Positions 45,923 through 55,766 of a DNA stretch of 64,000 nt are shown piece after piece. The DNA lies in NCBI GenBank assembly GCA_963701815.1, contig CAVPBN010000048.1:1-64000 (forward strand). Reading direction: 5' to 3'. The notes under the pieces were generated by a model. The model was given only the letters and a program-made list of their open reading frames with translations. It did not search any database and had not been told where the DNA came from. Numbering within the stretch: the stretch's first letter is position 1; every line of letters starts with the position of its first letter. A program made the position numbers and the translations under genes. The stretch comes from AP-15 sp963701815. GTDB taxonomy: Bacteria > Pseudomonadota > Alphaproteobacteria > ATCC43930 > CGMCC-115725.

Positions 45923-47008
45923 ATGACGTCCGTTTCCGAAGCCGTTCGGCGTCGCGCTGCGCCGGGGCTCGGAACCTTTGAGCGCTGGCTGACGGTCTGG
46001 GTCGCGCTCTGCATCGTGGCCGGCATCGCGCTCGGCCGCTTGCTGCCGGCGCCGTTTCAGGCGCTCGGCCGCATGACCTTAGCCGAGGTCAACATCCCGG
46101 TCGCGGTGCTGGTCTGGCTGATGATCGTGCCGATGCTGCTCAAGGTCGATTTCCGCGCACTCCATCGCGTCGCCGAGCAATGGCGCGGCATCGCCGTGAC
46201 GATCGGCATCAACTGGCTGGTCAAGCCCTTCGGCATGGCGCTGCTCGGCTGGCTGTTCATCGGCTGGATGTTTCGCCCGTGGCTGCCGTCGGACCAGATC
46301 GACAGCTATATCGCCGGCTTGATCCTGCTGGCCGCCGCGCCCTGCACGGCGATGGTCTTCGTCTGGTCGAACCTGACCGACGGCGAGCCGAATTTCACGC
46401 TGACCCAGGTCGCGCTCAACGACGCGATCATGATCTTTGCCTTTGCCCCGATCGTCGGGCTGCTGCTCGGCCTGTCCTCGATCGCCGTGCCGTGGACGAC
46501 GTTGTTCCTGTCCGTCGTCCTCTACATCGTCGTGCCGGTCATCGCGGCGCAGCTCTGGCGGCGGTCGTTGCTGGCGCGCGGCGGCGCCGCCGCGCTCGGC
46601 CAGGCCTTGCGCCGGCTGCAGCCGGTCTCGCTGCTGGCGCTGCTGGCGACGCTCGTGCTGCTGTTCGGCTTTCAGGGAGAGCAGATCGTCAGGCAACCGC
46701 TGATCATCGCGCTGCTGGCGGCGCCGATCGTGATCCAGGTCTATCTCAACGCCGGCATTGCCTATGCGCTCAACCGGGTGCTCGGCGTGCCGCACAACAT
46801 CGCTTGCCCATCGGCCCTGATCGGCGCGTCGAATTTCTTCGAATTGGCGGTCGCCGCGGCGATCGCACTCTTCGGCTTCCAGTCGGGCGCGGCGCTCGCG
46901 ACCGTCGTCGGCGTGCTGGTCGAAGTGCCGGTCATGCTCTCCGTCGTGCGGATCGTGTTGCGCACGCGCAATTGGTACGAGCGCCGCAACGCCCTGCCGA
47001 CCCCGTAA
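45923..47008 (+). CDS. acr3: Arsenite efflux transporter Acr3
   Basis: 361 residues, about ten membrane helices. Conserved pieces are LVWLMIVPMLLKVDF, the NWLVKPFGMALLGWLF segment, AAPCTAMVFVWSNLTDGEPN (essential Cys) and ALIGASNFFELAVAAAIALF (essential Glu). It exports arsenite driven by the proton gradient. Begins 17 bases after arsM. Confidence 0.95.
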   Translation: MTSVSEAVRRRAAPGLGTFERWLTVWVALCIVAGIALGRLLPAPFQALGRMTLAEVNIPVAVLVWLMIVPMLLKVDFRALHRVAEQWRGIAVTIGINWLVKPFGMALLGWLFIGWMFRPWLPSDQIDSYIAGLILLAAAPCTAMVFVWSNLTDGEPNFTLTQVALNDAIMIFAFAPIVGLLLGLSSIAVPWTTLFLSVVLYIVVPVIAAQLWRRSLLARGGAAALGQALRRLQPVSLLALLATLVLLFGFQGEQIVRQPLIIALLAAPIVIQVYLNAGIAYALNRVLGVPHNIACPSALIGASNFFELAVAAAIALFGFQSGAALATVVGVLVEVPVMLSVVRIVLRTRNWYERRNALPTP

Positions 47009-47012
47009 ACCG

Positions 47013-47039
47013 CGCAGGCGCCACTTATGCGCGCCTGCG
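47013..47039 (+). terminator. Terminator-like hairpin after acr3
   Basis: CGCAGGCGC (47013-47021) and GCGCCTGCG (47031-47039) form a perfect 9-bp stem with a 9-base loop right after the acr3 stop. No T-run follows. Confidence 0.5.
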
Positions 47040-47125
47040 ATCGGTACAACAGTTGATTTGACGAAGCGGGCAATTCCGGGGTCAATGGCGGCGTTGAACA
47101 TGGCGGTTGGAAGGCGGCCACCAGT

Positions 47126-47536
47126 TTGCCCAATGCGCGGCTCACCCTTCGCGTCGATCTCGATGCGGACCGGGCGATCGGCCCCGGCAAGATCCGATTG
47201 CTGGAGGCGATCCGCGACACCGGCTCGATCACTCAGGCCGGCGTTTCGCTGGGCATGTCGTATCGCCGGGCATGGCTGCTGGTCGACGACATGAACAAGT
47301 GCTTCCGCGAGCCGGTCGTCAGCGCCCAGGCCGGCGGCAACCATGGCGGCGGAGCGGCGTTGACCGGCTTCGGCCGGCGGCTGATCGATGAATATCGCGC
47401 CATCGAGGCCGAGGCATACGCGGCAACCACCCCGCGGCTGCGCGAACTCGAAGCAGCCTGCAGGGGAATCCCGGATACGACCGCGGCAGCAGCAAGGTCC
47501 CACCCGGCGCTTCGCCGGCGCAGCATCGCCCACTAA
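47126..47536 (+). CDS. ModE-type winged-helix regulator without molybdate domain
   Basis: 136 residues from the TTG at 47126 (GGAAGG upstream). The fold is the ModE N-terminal DNA-binding domain: IGPGKIRLLEAIRDTGSITQ, AGVSLGMSYRRAWLLVDDMN, FREPVVSAQAGGNHGGGAAL, TGFGRRLIDEYRAIE. There is no TOBE/molybdate-binding part; such short forms exist and may act with a separate Mop protein (one is at 40896). It may control the molybdenum genes nearby. Confidence 0.82.
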   Translation: MPNARLTLRVDLDADRAIGPGKIRLLEAIRDTGSITQAGVSLGMSYRRAWLLVDDMNKCFREPVVSAQAGGNHGGGAALTGFGRRLIDEYRAIEAEAYAATTPRLRELEAACRGIPDTTAAAARSHPALRRRSIAH

Positions 47537-47579
47537 GCTTGGGCGCGGATATACCCTTAATCCCCCGCTGAGCACGGCA

Positions 47580-47704
47580 CGTGGTTCGAGACGCACGCTG
47601 CGCGTGCTCCTCACCATGAGGACGGGTGACTACGAGGTGAAGCGACGGCTGCCAGGACCTGATTCTGAGGGCCGCGCGCCGCACGGCGTCTCAAAGGATG
47701 GAAA
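47580..47704. repeat. Pair of REP-like palindromic repeats
   Basis: GTGGTTCGAGACGCACGCTG with hairpin GCACGC/GCGTGC (47593-47607) and CTCCTCACCATGAGGA, then a second unit CTGATTCTGAGGGCCG...CGGCGTCTCAAAGGATGG in reverse sense. This is the TCGAGACG..CTCCTCA..ATGAGGA class common in alphaproteobacterial intergenic DNA. It fills most of the 342-base gap between the ModE-type gene and the aldolase. Confidence 0.6.
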
Positions 47705-47878
47705 GCCGGCTTCGTTCGCGCAGCCGGGGTTTGAGGTATACCGGCCGGCGTAGACAAAAGGAGCAAGAAGGCTGTAAACCGTCTATGATTTGGTCGAGCG
47801 GTCCCATCGCGACGCGGCGGCGATTGATCGAGGTCGGGTGCGTTTCCTGAATGTACTGTCTGACGCGGGAATACGATC

Positions 47879-48775
47879 ATGGCCAATGACAAGATGATGG
47901 CGCAAATCTCCGGGCGGAACGGCTTTATCGCCGCGCTCGACCAGAGCGGCGGATCCAGCCCCGGCGCCCTGCGCCTCTACGGCATTCCGGACAGCGCCTA
48001 CAGCGGCGACGCCGAAATGTTCAGGCTGATGCATCAGATGCGCGTGCGCATCATGACCGCGCCGGCCTTTACCGGAGCCAAGGTCATCGCCGCGATCCTT
48101 TTTGAAGGGACGATGGACGGCGAAGTCCAGGGGAAGCCGGTCCCGACTTTCCTGTGGGAGGAGCGCGGCGTCGTGCCCTTTGTGAAGGTCGACAAAGGGC
48201 TCGAACCCGAGAAAGACGGGGTCAGCCTGATGCGGCCGATACCGGCGCTCGATACGCTGCTGACCCGCGCGGCGAAGGTCGGCGTCTTCGGCACCAAGAT
48301 GCGCTCGGTGATCAACCTGGCCTCGAAAAGCGGCATCGCTGCCGTGGCGGCGCAGCAGTTCGAGGTGGGCATGCAGATCGCCCGGCATGGGCTGATGCCG
48401 ATCCTCGAGCCCGAAGTCTCGATCAAGAGCCCGGACAAAGCCGCCGCGGAAGCCATCCTTCTTGCGGAATTGACCCGGAATCTCGACATCGCGCCGGATG
48501 GCCCGCGGGTGATGTTCAAGCTGACGCTCCCGGACGTCCCCGATCTTTACATGCCGCTGACGAACCACAAGCGCGTGACCGGGGTCGTGGCGCTTTCGGG
48601 CGGCTATACGCGGGCCGACGCCTGCCGGCGGCTCGCCGCCAATCACGGCATGATCGCGAGCTTTTCGCGCGCGCTGGCCGAAGACCTCAGGCATTCGATG
48701 AGCGATGCCGCGTTTGCCGCGGCGCTGGCAAAATCGATCGACGAGATCTACCAGGCCTCGACCGTAAAGGCTTGA
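47879..48775 (+). CDS. fda: Class I fructose-bisphosphate aldolase
   Basis: 298 residues, intact. GRNGFIAALDQSGGSSPGAL, AAILFEGTMDGEVQGKPVPT, GVVPFVKVDKGLEPEKDGV, VFGTKMRSVINLASKSGI, LMPILEPEVSIKSPDKA, VMFKLTLPDVPDLYMPL and VVALSGGYTRADA are those of the FdaB-type Schiff-base aldolases. It cleaves fructose 1,6-bisphosphate in glycolysis or gluconeogenesis. ATG 47879; no strong ribosome site. Confidence 0.93.
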   Translation: MANDKMMAQISGRNGFIAALDQSGGSSPGALRLYGIPDSAYSGDAEMFRLMHQMRVRIMTAPAFTGAKVIAAILFEGTMDGEVQGKPVPTFLWEERGVVPFVKVDKGLEPEKDGVSLMRPIPALDTLLTRAAKVGVFGTKMRSVINLASKSGIAAVAAQQFEVGMQIARHGLMPILEPEVSIKSPDKAAAEAILLAELTRNLDIAPDGPRVMFKLTLPDVPDLYMPLTNHKRVTGVVALSGGYTRADACRRLAANHGMIASFSRALAEDLRHSMSDAAFAAALAKSIDEIYQASTVKA

Positions 48776-48824
48776 CCGCGGACAGCGCTCGGCGAGCCTG
48801 ACAGGCGCGGGGTAGGCCCGGAGA

Positions 48825-50283
48825 TCAGTCTCCCCGTCCGGTCGGGACGAACTGGAAATCCTCCGCCGGCGCCCGGTCGAAAAACGCCTTGTGCTCGCTT
48901 TGCGGCAGCGGCCACAAGAGCGGCCTGCCCTGATCGCCGGTGTACCAGTTCTTGCAGCCGCCGACCCAGACGGTGCCGGGAAAGGCGGCGCCGAGGCGGG
49001 CGAGGAATTTCTCGGTCGCGGCGACGGTCGGTGCGGCCGCGGCGGAGCGGGCACGGGCCTCGGCGATCAGCCGCATGATAAAGCCGATCTCTTGTTCGAG
49101 ACCCAACGGCACCGGAACATTGTTCACCGGGCCGAACGGTCCGTAAAGCATGAACAGGTTGGGGAAGCCGGGCAGCGCGATGCCGCCGTAGGAGTAGATC
49201 TTCTCCTTCCACGCCTCGTCGATCGTCGTGCCGTTGAGGCCCGCGACATTCATCGGGCGCATATAGGCGTGGGCATCGAAGCCGGTGGCGTAGACCAGCA
49301 CGTCGAGTTCCACTCGCGTCCCGTCCGCCATCGCGACGCCGTTCGGCTCGATCCGCTCGATCCGCCCCTTGACGATATGCGCGTTGGGGAAGCTGCACCG
49401 CCTGGTAATAGTTCCTGTCCGATTTCGGGATGCGGGTGCAGCCGAGATTATAATCGGGCGTCAGCTTGTGCTTCAGCTCGGGGTCCTTGATTTGATCGAG
49501 GAACGAGCTGTACTCGCGCTCCATCGCCTGGCGCTGCGGCCCGGGCCTGAGGCGCCACCCGTCGCCGTCGATGATCGATTGCCAGAGGCGGCGCTGCTCG
49601 CGCCGGTAGCCGCCCGGCAGCCGCAATTTCAGTCGCTCGCGCCGGGTCGCGTACGGGTTGTCGCGGATATGGACCCATTGGGCGCGGCGGATGAATTGGG
49701 TCACCTCGCACCCCGCCCAAGCCAGCGCCTCGGTGATCTGCACGCCGCTGGCGCCGCTGCCGATGACGCCCCAGCGCCTGCCGGCATAGGGCACATCGTG
49801 GTCCCAGCGCGCCGAGTGAAAGGACGGGCCGGCGAAACTCTCGCGCCCGGGGATGTCGGGAAAGAGCGGCCGGTGCAGAAAGCCGGTGGCGCAAATGAAT
49901 ACGTCGGCGGCATCGGTGTTGCCGCGCGCCGTCTCGATATGCCAGCCTCCGTCGCTGAACCGCGCCGCGACGATCTCCTCGTTGAAGCGGATGAATTTGG
50001 CGAGGCCGCGGTCGCAGGCGACCTTTTTGACGTAGGCCAGGATCTCGGCCGCCGGCGCATATTTGCGCGACCAGTGGTAGTTGGGCTGGAACGGAAACTC
50101 GTATTGGCGCGACAAAACATCGACAAAGAGGCCGGGAAAGGTGTTGTCCCGCCAGGTCCCGCCGACTTCGCCGGCCTTTTCGTAGACCGCGAAATCGATG
50201 CCCGCGCGTTTCAGCGTCTCGGCCATGAACAGCCCCGATACGCCGGCGCCGGCGACGACAACCCGAAATCTCCGCTCAGCCAT
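48825..50283 (-). CDS. Flavin-containing / Baeyer-Villiger-type monooxygenase, one frameshift
   Basis: About 485 residues. ATG 50283; FAD motif VVVAGAGVSGLFMAETLKRA, NTFPGLFVDVLSRQYEF, the BVMO fingerprint FAGPSFHSARWDHD, NADPH motif GVIGSGASGVQITEALAWAG, and YNLGCTRIPKSDRNYYQAVQ. A run of four C near 49395 shifts the frame; with three it reads LPNAHIVKGRI and continues to LDVLVYATGFDAHAYMRPMN and WVGGCKNWYTGDQGRPLLWP. It probably oxygenates a ketone or a nitrogen/sulfur compound. All motifs are kept. Confidence 0.85.
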
Positions 50284-50333
50284 CGCGCCCGATCAACCCT
50301 GCCGGATCTGCATGGCCGAAGTGTAAGCCGCTC

Positions 50334-50376
50334 GCCGCCGCCCCTGACAACCGATGTGGGAGGCTGGCGGGGAGAA
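50334..50376 (+). repeat. Direct repeat, copy 1 (about 40 bp)
   Basis: GACAACCGATGTGGGAGGCT with GGCGGGGAGAAG behind it, preceded by CCGCCGCCCC; the same sequence is at 51409-51450. It interrupts the end of the minus-strand hypothetical gene. Confidence 0.75.
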
Positions 50377-50695
50377 GCCCGCCTATGCGTTGTCGCCCGG
50401 CGAAGGCGTAGAGACGGGCCATCTCGCGCCGAAAGCCGACACGCAGCGCGCTTGCTTCATCCTCCGGCAGCCAGCCGGCGATCGAATCGAAACGCAGCTC
50501 GGCCAGGGTCGCCGCAGTCAGATCCTTCCACGGCAATGCCGCGGCCTCCCGGACCCGCGCCAGGGTGCCGGTCAGTTCGTCGCGGATGCGGGCAACGAAA
50601 TCCGCGGGCGGCGGCTCGAGCAAATCGGACTGCGCCTCGAACAGATCGGGTTGCCGCGCGGATCGATGATTTCTCATACCATATTTTGTAGGCAA
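50377..50695 (-). pseudogene. Conserved hypothetical protein, 3' end replaced by a repeat
   Basis: The N-terminal 100 residues look genuine: ARQPDLFEAQSDLLEPPPAD, FVARIRDELTGTLARVREAA, LPWKDLTAATLAELRFDSIA, GWLPEDEASALRVGFRREMA. After RLYAFAG the frame runs into the 40-bp direct repeat and continues with unrelated sequence to 50276. It looks like a small helical protein, perhaps partner of a toxin or restriction locus. No function recognised. Confidence 0.5.
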
Positions 50696-50766
50696 TGATC
50701 AGGCATAAGGAAAGGCTTGATGCCCTAGTGCTCAGACCCATTCAGATGGTGCACCCTCACCGCACT

Positions 50767-50842
50767 CGTCGTGCCCGGCCTTGTGCCGGGCATCCACGGA
50801 AACCGCCAGGTTTGTGCCGCGTCGTGGATGGCCGGGACGAGC
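50767..50842. repeat. REP-like palindromes
   Basis: GCCCGGC-CTTGT-GCCGGGC (50773-50791) followed by ATCCACGG, then CGTGGATGGCCGGGACGAGC (50824 on). This is the CCGGGC/ATCCACG class of alphaproteobacterial intergenic palindromes, here directly beside the second copy of the MITE-like repeat. Confidence 0.6.
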
Positions 50843-51009
50843 CCACTGCTGTCCGGTTCAGATTTACGATGATCGATGATCTTCAAATGCTTCGAAGCAC
50901 ATCCTCCCCCTCGGCCGGGCTCGACCCGGTCGTCCACGTCTTGCAATGGAGGGGCTTGCAAGAAAAAGACGTGGGTAGCCGGGTCAAGCCCGGCCACGGG
51001 GTACTGGTG
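50843..51009. repeat. Second, truncated copy of the MITE-like repeat
   Basis: From CCACTGCTGTCCGGTT to GGGGTACTGGTG it matches 8286-8479, including the CACGTCTTGCAA hairpin, but lacks the 36-base palindromic insert and the right terminal arm. It ends exactly where the methylase fragment starts. Confidence 0.8.
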
Positions 51010-51413
51010 GGTCACGAATTGGTGCGCACGCTCGTCGCCGATATCCTGCGTTACGGGTTCGGTGTCGCCTATCACGCGATCGACCATGAGGTGCGGCTGC
51101 CCGAAGTGCACGACGTATTGAAGACGCTTTACGAAGGCCTGATAGACCCGGCCCAGCGCCACGACCTCGGCGAATATTACATCCCCGATTGGTTGGCGGC
51201 CAAAGTCACCGCTCGGGCGCTGACCGATCCGCTGTCGCAGCGGATGCTCGACCCGGCCTGCGGCTCGGGCACATTCCTGTTTCACGCGATCCGTCTTAAG
51301 CTCGCCGCTGCGGAAGCCGCCGAATGGCCGCGTGCCGCGGCAATCTCCGCCTGCGTTCAGCAGGTGCGGGGCCTGGACGTGCACCCGGTCGCGGTGATAA
51401 TCGCCCGCCGCCG
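51010..51413 (+). pseudogene. N6-adenine DNA methylase fragment
   Basis: About 130 residues of a DNA methyltransferase: VADILRYGFGVAYHAIDHEV, DVLKTLYEGLIDPAQRHDLG, EYYIPDWLAAKVTARALTDP, then motif I LDPACGSGTFLFHAI and QQVRGLDVHPVAVIIARR. There is no start or end: the left edge is the MITE-like repeat and the right edge the 40-bp direct repeat. The catalytic NPPY/F region is missing. Confidence 0.75.
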
Positions 51414-51450
51414 CCCCGACAACCGATGTGGGAGGCTGGCGGGGAGAAGA
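51409..51450 (+). repeat. Direct repeat, copy 2 (about 40 bp)
   Basis: CCGCCGCCCCGACAACCGAT and GTGGGAGGCTGGCGGGGAGA match 50334-50376 with a single base missing. The two copies bracket about 1.05 kb containing the truncated MITE and methylase fragment. Confidence 0.75.
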
Positions 51451-54068
51451 GTCGATTGCCGTTGCCGCTATTGTAGAATTTCTCCCGATCCGCGAAAACG
51501 GCGCGAAGATGTCGCCGGAGCAGTTCATCGCCAAATGGCGCGGCACCACGCGCACCGAACGCTCGGCGGCTCAGGAGCATTTCCTCGATCTGTGCACCCT
51601 TCTCGACGTGCCCAAGCCGGCGGATGTCGATCGGCACGGCACCGAATACACCTTCGAGAAATCCACCCGGAAGATCGGCGACACCGCCGGTTTCGCCGAT
51701 GTCTGGAAACGGCACTGTTTCGTCTGGGAATACAAGGGCAAGCGCCGCAACCTGGTTGAAGCCTATGCGCAGTTGAAGCAATACGCCGATGCGTTCGAGA
51801 ACCCGCCGCTGCTGATCGTCTCGGACATGCAGGAAATTCGCGTCCACACCAATTTCACCAACGCAATCGCGCAGCAGCATGTAATCCCGTTGGCCGAGCT
51901 GCGCTCGGTCGAGGCGCGGGCGCTGCTGCGCAACTGTTTTCTGCATCCGGAGCGGTTGCTGCCGACCCAGACGCGGGAGAGCGTCACAGCGGAAGCGGCG
52001 GCCAGGTTCGCCAACATCGCCGTGGGGTTGCGCCGCGATTACGACGAACGCCGGGTCGCGCATTTCATCAACAAGCTGGTGTTCTGCCTGTTCGCCGAGG
52101 ATATCGAGCTTTTGCCCGACCGCGTCTTCGCCGACATCCTCGACGAAGGGGTCAAGCGCCCGGACGATTTCGAACCGATGCTGCGCGAGCTGTTCCACGC
52201 CATGGCGAACCGGAACGGCCGTTTCGGTATGACCGCAATCCCTTGGTTCAACGGCGGGCTGTTCGACGACGACGATGTTCTGCCGCTCGGCATTCTTGCG
52301 GTACGCGATCTGATGAATGCGGCGCGGCTGGACTGGAAGGCGATCGACCCGACGATCTTCGGGACATTGTTCGAGAGCGGTCTCGACGATAAGAAGCGCG
52401 CCGAGATGGCGAGCCTGTTCGACGCGCCGGACCCCGAAGACGCCACGCAGGCCTCGCTGTTCAAGCCCGCGGCGGCTGACCGGGGAGTTGGCGTCCACTA
52501 CACCGACGAAGCGACGATCATGAAGATCATCGGACCGGTCGTGGCGGCGCCGTTGCGCCGCGAGTGGGAGCGGATCAAGGCCGAAATCAGAGAGCTCGAA
52601 GCGCGCCGCGCGCGGACGCCTACTCCGGCAGCGAAAGCCAGGCTGCTGGCGCAAGCGCGCAGCCTCTACGCCGATTTTCGGGTAAGCCTCGGCCGTTACC
52701 GCGTTCTCGACCCGGCCTGCGGCTCCGGCAATTTTCTCGCCCTGTCGCTGCGCACGCTCAAGGATTTCGATCTGTCGGTGACGGAGGATGCCGCGGCCCT
52801 GGGGCTCCCGCTCGACAAACCTCGCGTCGGTCCGGAAGCGGTGATGGGCATCGAGATCAACCCTTACGCAGCCGAACTGGCCCGCCTGACGGTGTGGATC
52901 ACCGAGTTGCAATGGCAATTGCGCAAGGTCTTGGGCTGACCCGCCGGCCGATCCTCGACAAGCTCGACGGGATCGTCCGCGCCGACGCCCTGATCACGCC
53001 GGGCGGTAAAGACAGCACGTGGCCGGAAGCGGACGCGGTGGTCGGCAACCCGCCGTTCCTCGGCGGTAAGCGAATGCGCAGCTCGCTGGGCGATGATTAT
53101 GTGCAGCGACTGTTCGCCGCCTTTGCCGACCGTGTGCCGGCCGAAGCCGACCTCGTTGCCTACTGGTTCGCCAAAGCATCGGAGCGCATGCGCGAGGGAC
53201 GGCTGAAGCGCGTCGGCTTGGTAGCGACCAATTCGATGCGCGGCGGCGCCAACCGGCGGGTGCTCGACGCCATCGTCAGCGACGGCAGCATCTTCGATGC
53301 CTGGGACGACGAGAAATGGGTCGTCAAAGGCGTGGCCGTCCGGGTTTCGCTGATCTGCTTTACCGCCGACACGGAAGAACGGCAACCGCAACTCGATGGA
53401 AAGCCGGTTGACCGCATCGGCTCGGACTTGACCGCATCTAAGAGTGATCTCACGAGGGCGCGGCCGCTGAAGGAAAATCGGGGCATCGCCTTCATGGGCG
53501 ACACCAAAGGCGGGGCTTTCGACGTACCCGGGGAGTTGGCCCAACAATGGCTGCAACTGCCACTCAACCCGAATGGGCGACCGAATTCAGATGTATTGCG
53601 ACCGTGGGTGAACGGGAGAGATATCACCGTCCGTCGGGCGAACAAATGGATCATCGATTTCGGCTGGGAGATGGACGAGCGCGCAGCGGCGCTTTACGAA
53701 GCCCCGTTCGCCTATTGCCTTGCGCGGGTCAAACCTGAACGCGACAAGCTCCGCCGCGAAGCCTACCGGCGCTTCTGGTGGCGCCACGTGGAACCGCGGC
53801 CCGGAATGTGGCGCAGCTTGTCAAGCCTGCAAAAATGCGCAGCAACCCCTCGCGTCGCCAAACACCGTATCTTTGTATGGCTGGACGTGCATGTCGTACC
53901 TGATTTGCGAATATTCGTTTTTACTAGGGTGTGTCGTCAATAATTTTGGTCAAGCGCGAAAAACAAGACGTCGCTAATGTACGGAGCGTAAAACGAGTCT
54001 AACGATACCAGAAATTATGTGATCCAATGAAAGGTCGGCTATGGCAAAAGGCTGAACTATGAAAAGAT

Positions 54069-54650
54069 ATGGACCGCCAGAAGACTAATTCTGTGCGGAT
54101 CAAAGAATGGCTGTCGGAGCGGGTCGGCGATGGCGGCGGAACTGCACAAGACAATCGCAGTTTAGTCGAAGCGGTGATGTACAATTAAAACGAAAAAAAC
54201 CAGATGGCGCGATTTGTAGAGAGCGAAACGGCGATTCGAAGAACACCCTTGGCAGGTTCAAGTCGTTTGGCTCAAAGCGGGATATGTCAAAAAATATTAG
54301 AATATCTCGAAGCGGAAGAGGATAAGGAATATGAGATGATCGAAAGAATTATCGTGCGGGCGCATCAGCACAGTGCCGGTGCTCCCAAAAAAAGAACAGG
54401 ATCACGCGATCGGACGTAGCCGCGGCGAACTGAGCACCAAAAGCCAGGCTATCGTCGATGCGATCGGCAATCGTCTCGCTTTTCGGCAGACAGCGGGACA
54501 GGCCCACGATCTCCTCGGCGCAGACGCGCGGCTGCCGAAGATGGCGGCCGGCCAACTGATCGCAGACAAAGCCGTTGACGCCGATGCCCGTATACGTGAA
54601 CCCCTGTCGCGCGCCAGCAAAAGCGCGGTCATCCCGCAACGACCAGAGCA
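54069..54650 (+). pseudogene. IS5-family transposase remnant, plus-strand copy
   Basis: Degenerate N-terminus (RIKEWLSERVGDGGGTAQDN) with stops, then LAQSGICQKILEYLEAEEDK, RAHQHSAGAPKK and, in a further frame, HAIGRSRGELSTKSQAIVDA, AGQAHDLLGADARLPKMAAG, QLIADKAVDADARI. DDE-type IS427 transposase, interrupted and truncated near VIPQRPEHG. Confidence 0.8.
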
Positions 54651-55054
54651 TGGATTTTGGTGCTCAGTCCGCCGCGGCTACGTCCGATCGCGTGATGACC
54701 TGGTCTTTTTGGGAGCACCGGCACTGTGCTGATGCGCCCGCACGATGATGGTGCTGTCGATCATCGCATATTCGTTATCGGCGTCGGCGGCGAGATATTC
54801 GAAGATTTTTTGCCAGACCCCGCTCTGAGCCCAAGCGACTGAACCGGCGATGGGTGTTCTTCCAATCGCCAAATCGCTCCGGCAAAATCGCGCCACGGGA
54901 TGCCGGCGCGGTAACGGTACAGCACCGCTTCGACGAAGCGGCGATTGTCTTGGGCAGTTGCGCCGACATGGCCGACCCGCCCCGGCAGCCAGTCTTTGAT
55001 CCGCTCCCATTGGTCGTCTCGCAGTCCATATCTGGTCATGGGGTCAGCCTTTTG
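54651..55054 (-). pseudogene. IS5-family transposase remnant, minus-strand copy
   Basis: A better-preserved N-terminal half: ATG at about 55040 with MTRYGLRDDQWERIKDWLPG, ATAQDNRRFVEAVLYRYRAG, IPWRDFAGAIW (frame shift here), AMIDSTIIVRAHQHSAGAPK. It ends at the junction with the plus-strand copy near 54651, so the catalytic domain is mostly missing. Confidence 0.8.
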
Positions 55055-55749
55055 CCAAAGCCGACCAATTTCATTGTAATCACATACATTTCTGGTATCG
55101 CTAAACTCGTTACGACCATACCGCACAGACTTTACTAGCGACCATCCACATCGCCGACGCTATCATTTGGAATAAAATTGACGACACACCCTAGAGAAGA
55201 TGATTTATTTTTGGGTTTGTTGCATTCGCGATTCCACGAAATATGGTCCCTTCACACATGCTCATGGCATGGGGTAGGGAACGACCCGACCTACAACCGC
55301 GAGTCCGTATTCGAAACATACCCCTTCCCCGAAGGGCTGACGCCCGAACATCCCGGCGGTCGCCTATGCCGACGATCCGCGCGCCGTTGCGATCGCAGCG
55401 GCGGCGCGGCGGCTGAACGAATTGCGCGAGGCGTGGCTGAACCCGCCCGATCTGATCGAGCGAGTGCCGGAGGTCGTGCCGGGCTATCCCGACCGCATCG
55501 TTCCGATCAACCCGAAGGCGGCGGCGGTCCTGAAGACACGGACCCTGACCAACCTTTACAACGAGCGGCCGGCCTGGCTCGACAATCTGCATCGCGACCT
55601 CGACGCCGCCGTCGCCGCCGCCTATGGCTGGCCCGCCGACATCAGCGAAGAGGACGCGCTCGCCCGGCTGCTGGCCCTCAACCTCGAACGAGCGGCGGCG
55701 CAAAGCTGAGGCCTGCAAATCTCCCGGACGAGGTTGTTGTGGTGTGTTT

Positions 55750-55766
55750 CGTGTGTATATTACACG
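55750..55766 (+). promoter_or_regulatory. Inverted repeat at the hicA start
   Basis: CGTGT (55750-55754) and ACACG (55762-55766) flank TATATT, a good -10 box, immediately before the hicA ATG. HicAB pairs repress their own promoter through HicB, so this is the likely operator. The transcript would be almost leaderless. Confidence 0.5.

Larger units (their letters stand above)
53928..55190. mobile_element. Inverted pair of truncated IS5-family (IS427-type) copies acting as one insert
   Basis: 1263 bp between two CTAG sites (53924-53927 and 55191-55194). Both outer ends are the same inverted repeat, GGTGTGTCGTCAAT. The left half holds a plus-strand transposase copy (53928 to about 54650) and the right half a minus-strand copy (about 54651 to 55190), joined tail to tail. 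Neither copy has its own 3' end. CTAG duplication fits the IS427 group. Confidence 0.85.
51509..55709 (+). pseudogene. MmeI-like type IIG restriction-modification enzyme, split by IS5-type insertion
   Basis: The parts are 51509-53927 and 55195-55709; without the insert they total 978 codons, close to MmeI (about 920 residues). N-terminal nuclease: D-X9-EXK in GFADVWKRHCFVWEYKGK (near residue 65), the same spacing as MmeI. A helical linker follows, then methyltransferase motif I LDPACGSGNFLALSL and motif IV NPPF in VVGNPPFLGGKRMR, then a target-recognition region. Removal of the IS joins FVFTR to EDDLFLGLLHSRFHEIWSLH in frame. One-base shifts near 52925 and 55355 compensate each other. The enzyme would cut and methylate DNA in one chain; here it is inactive. 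Confidence 0.85.
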
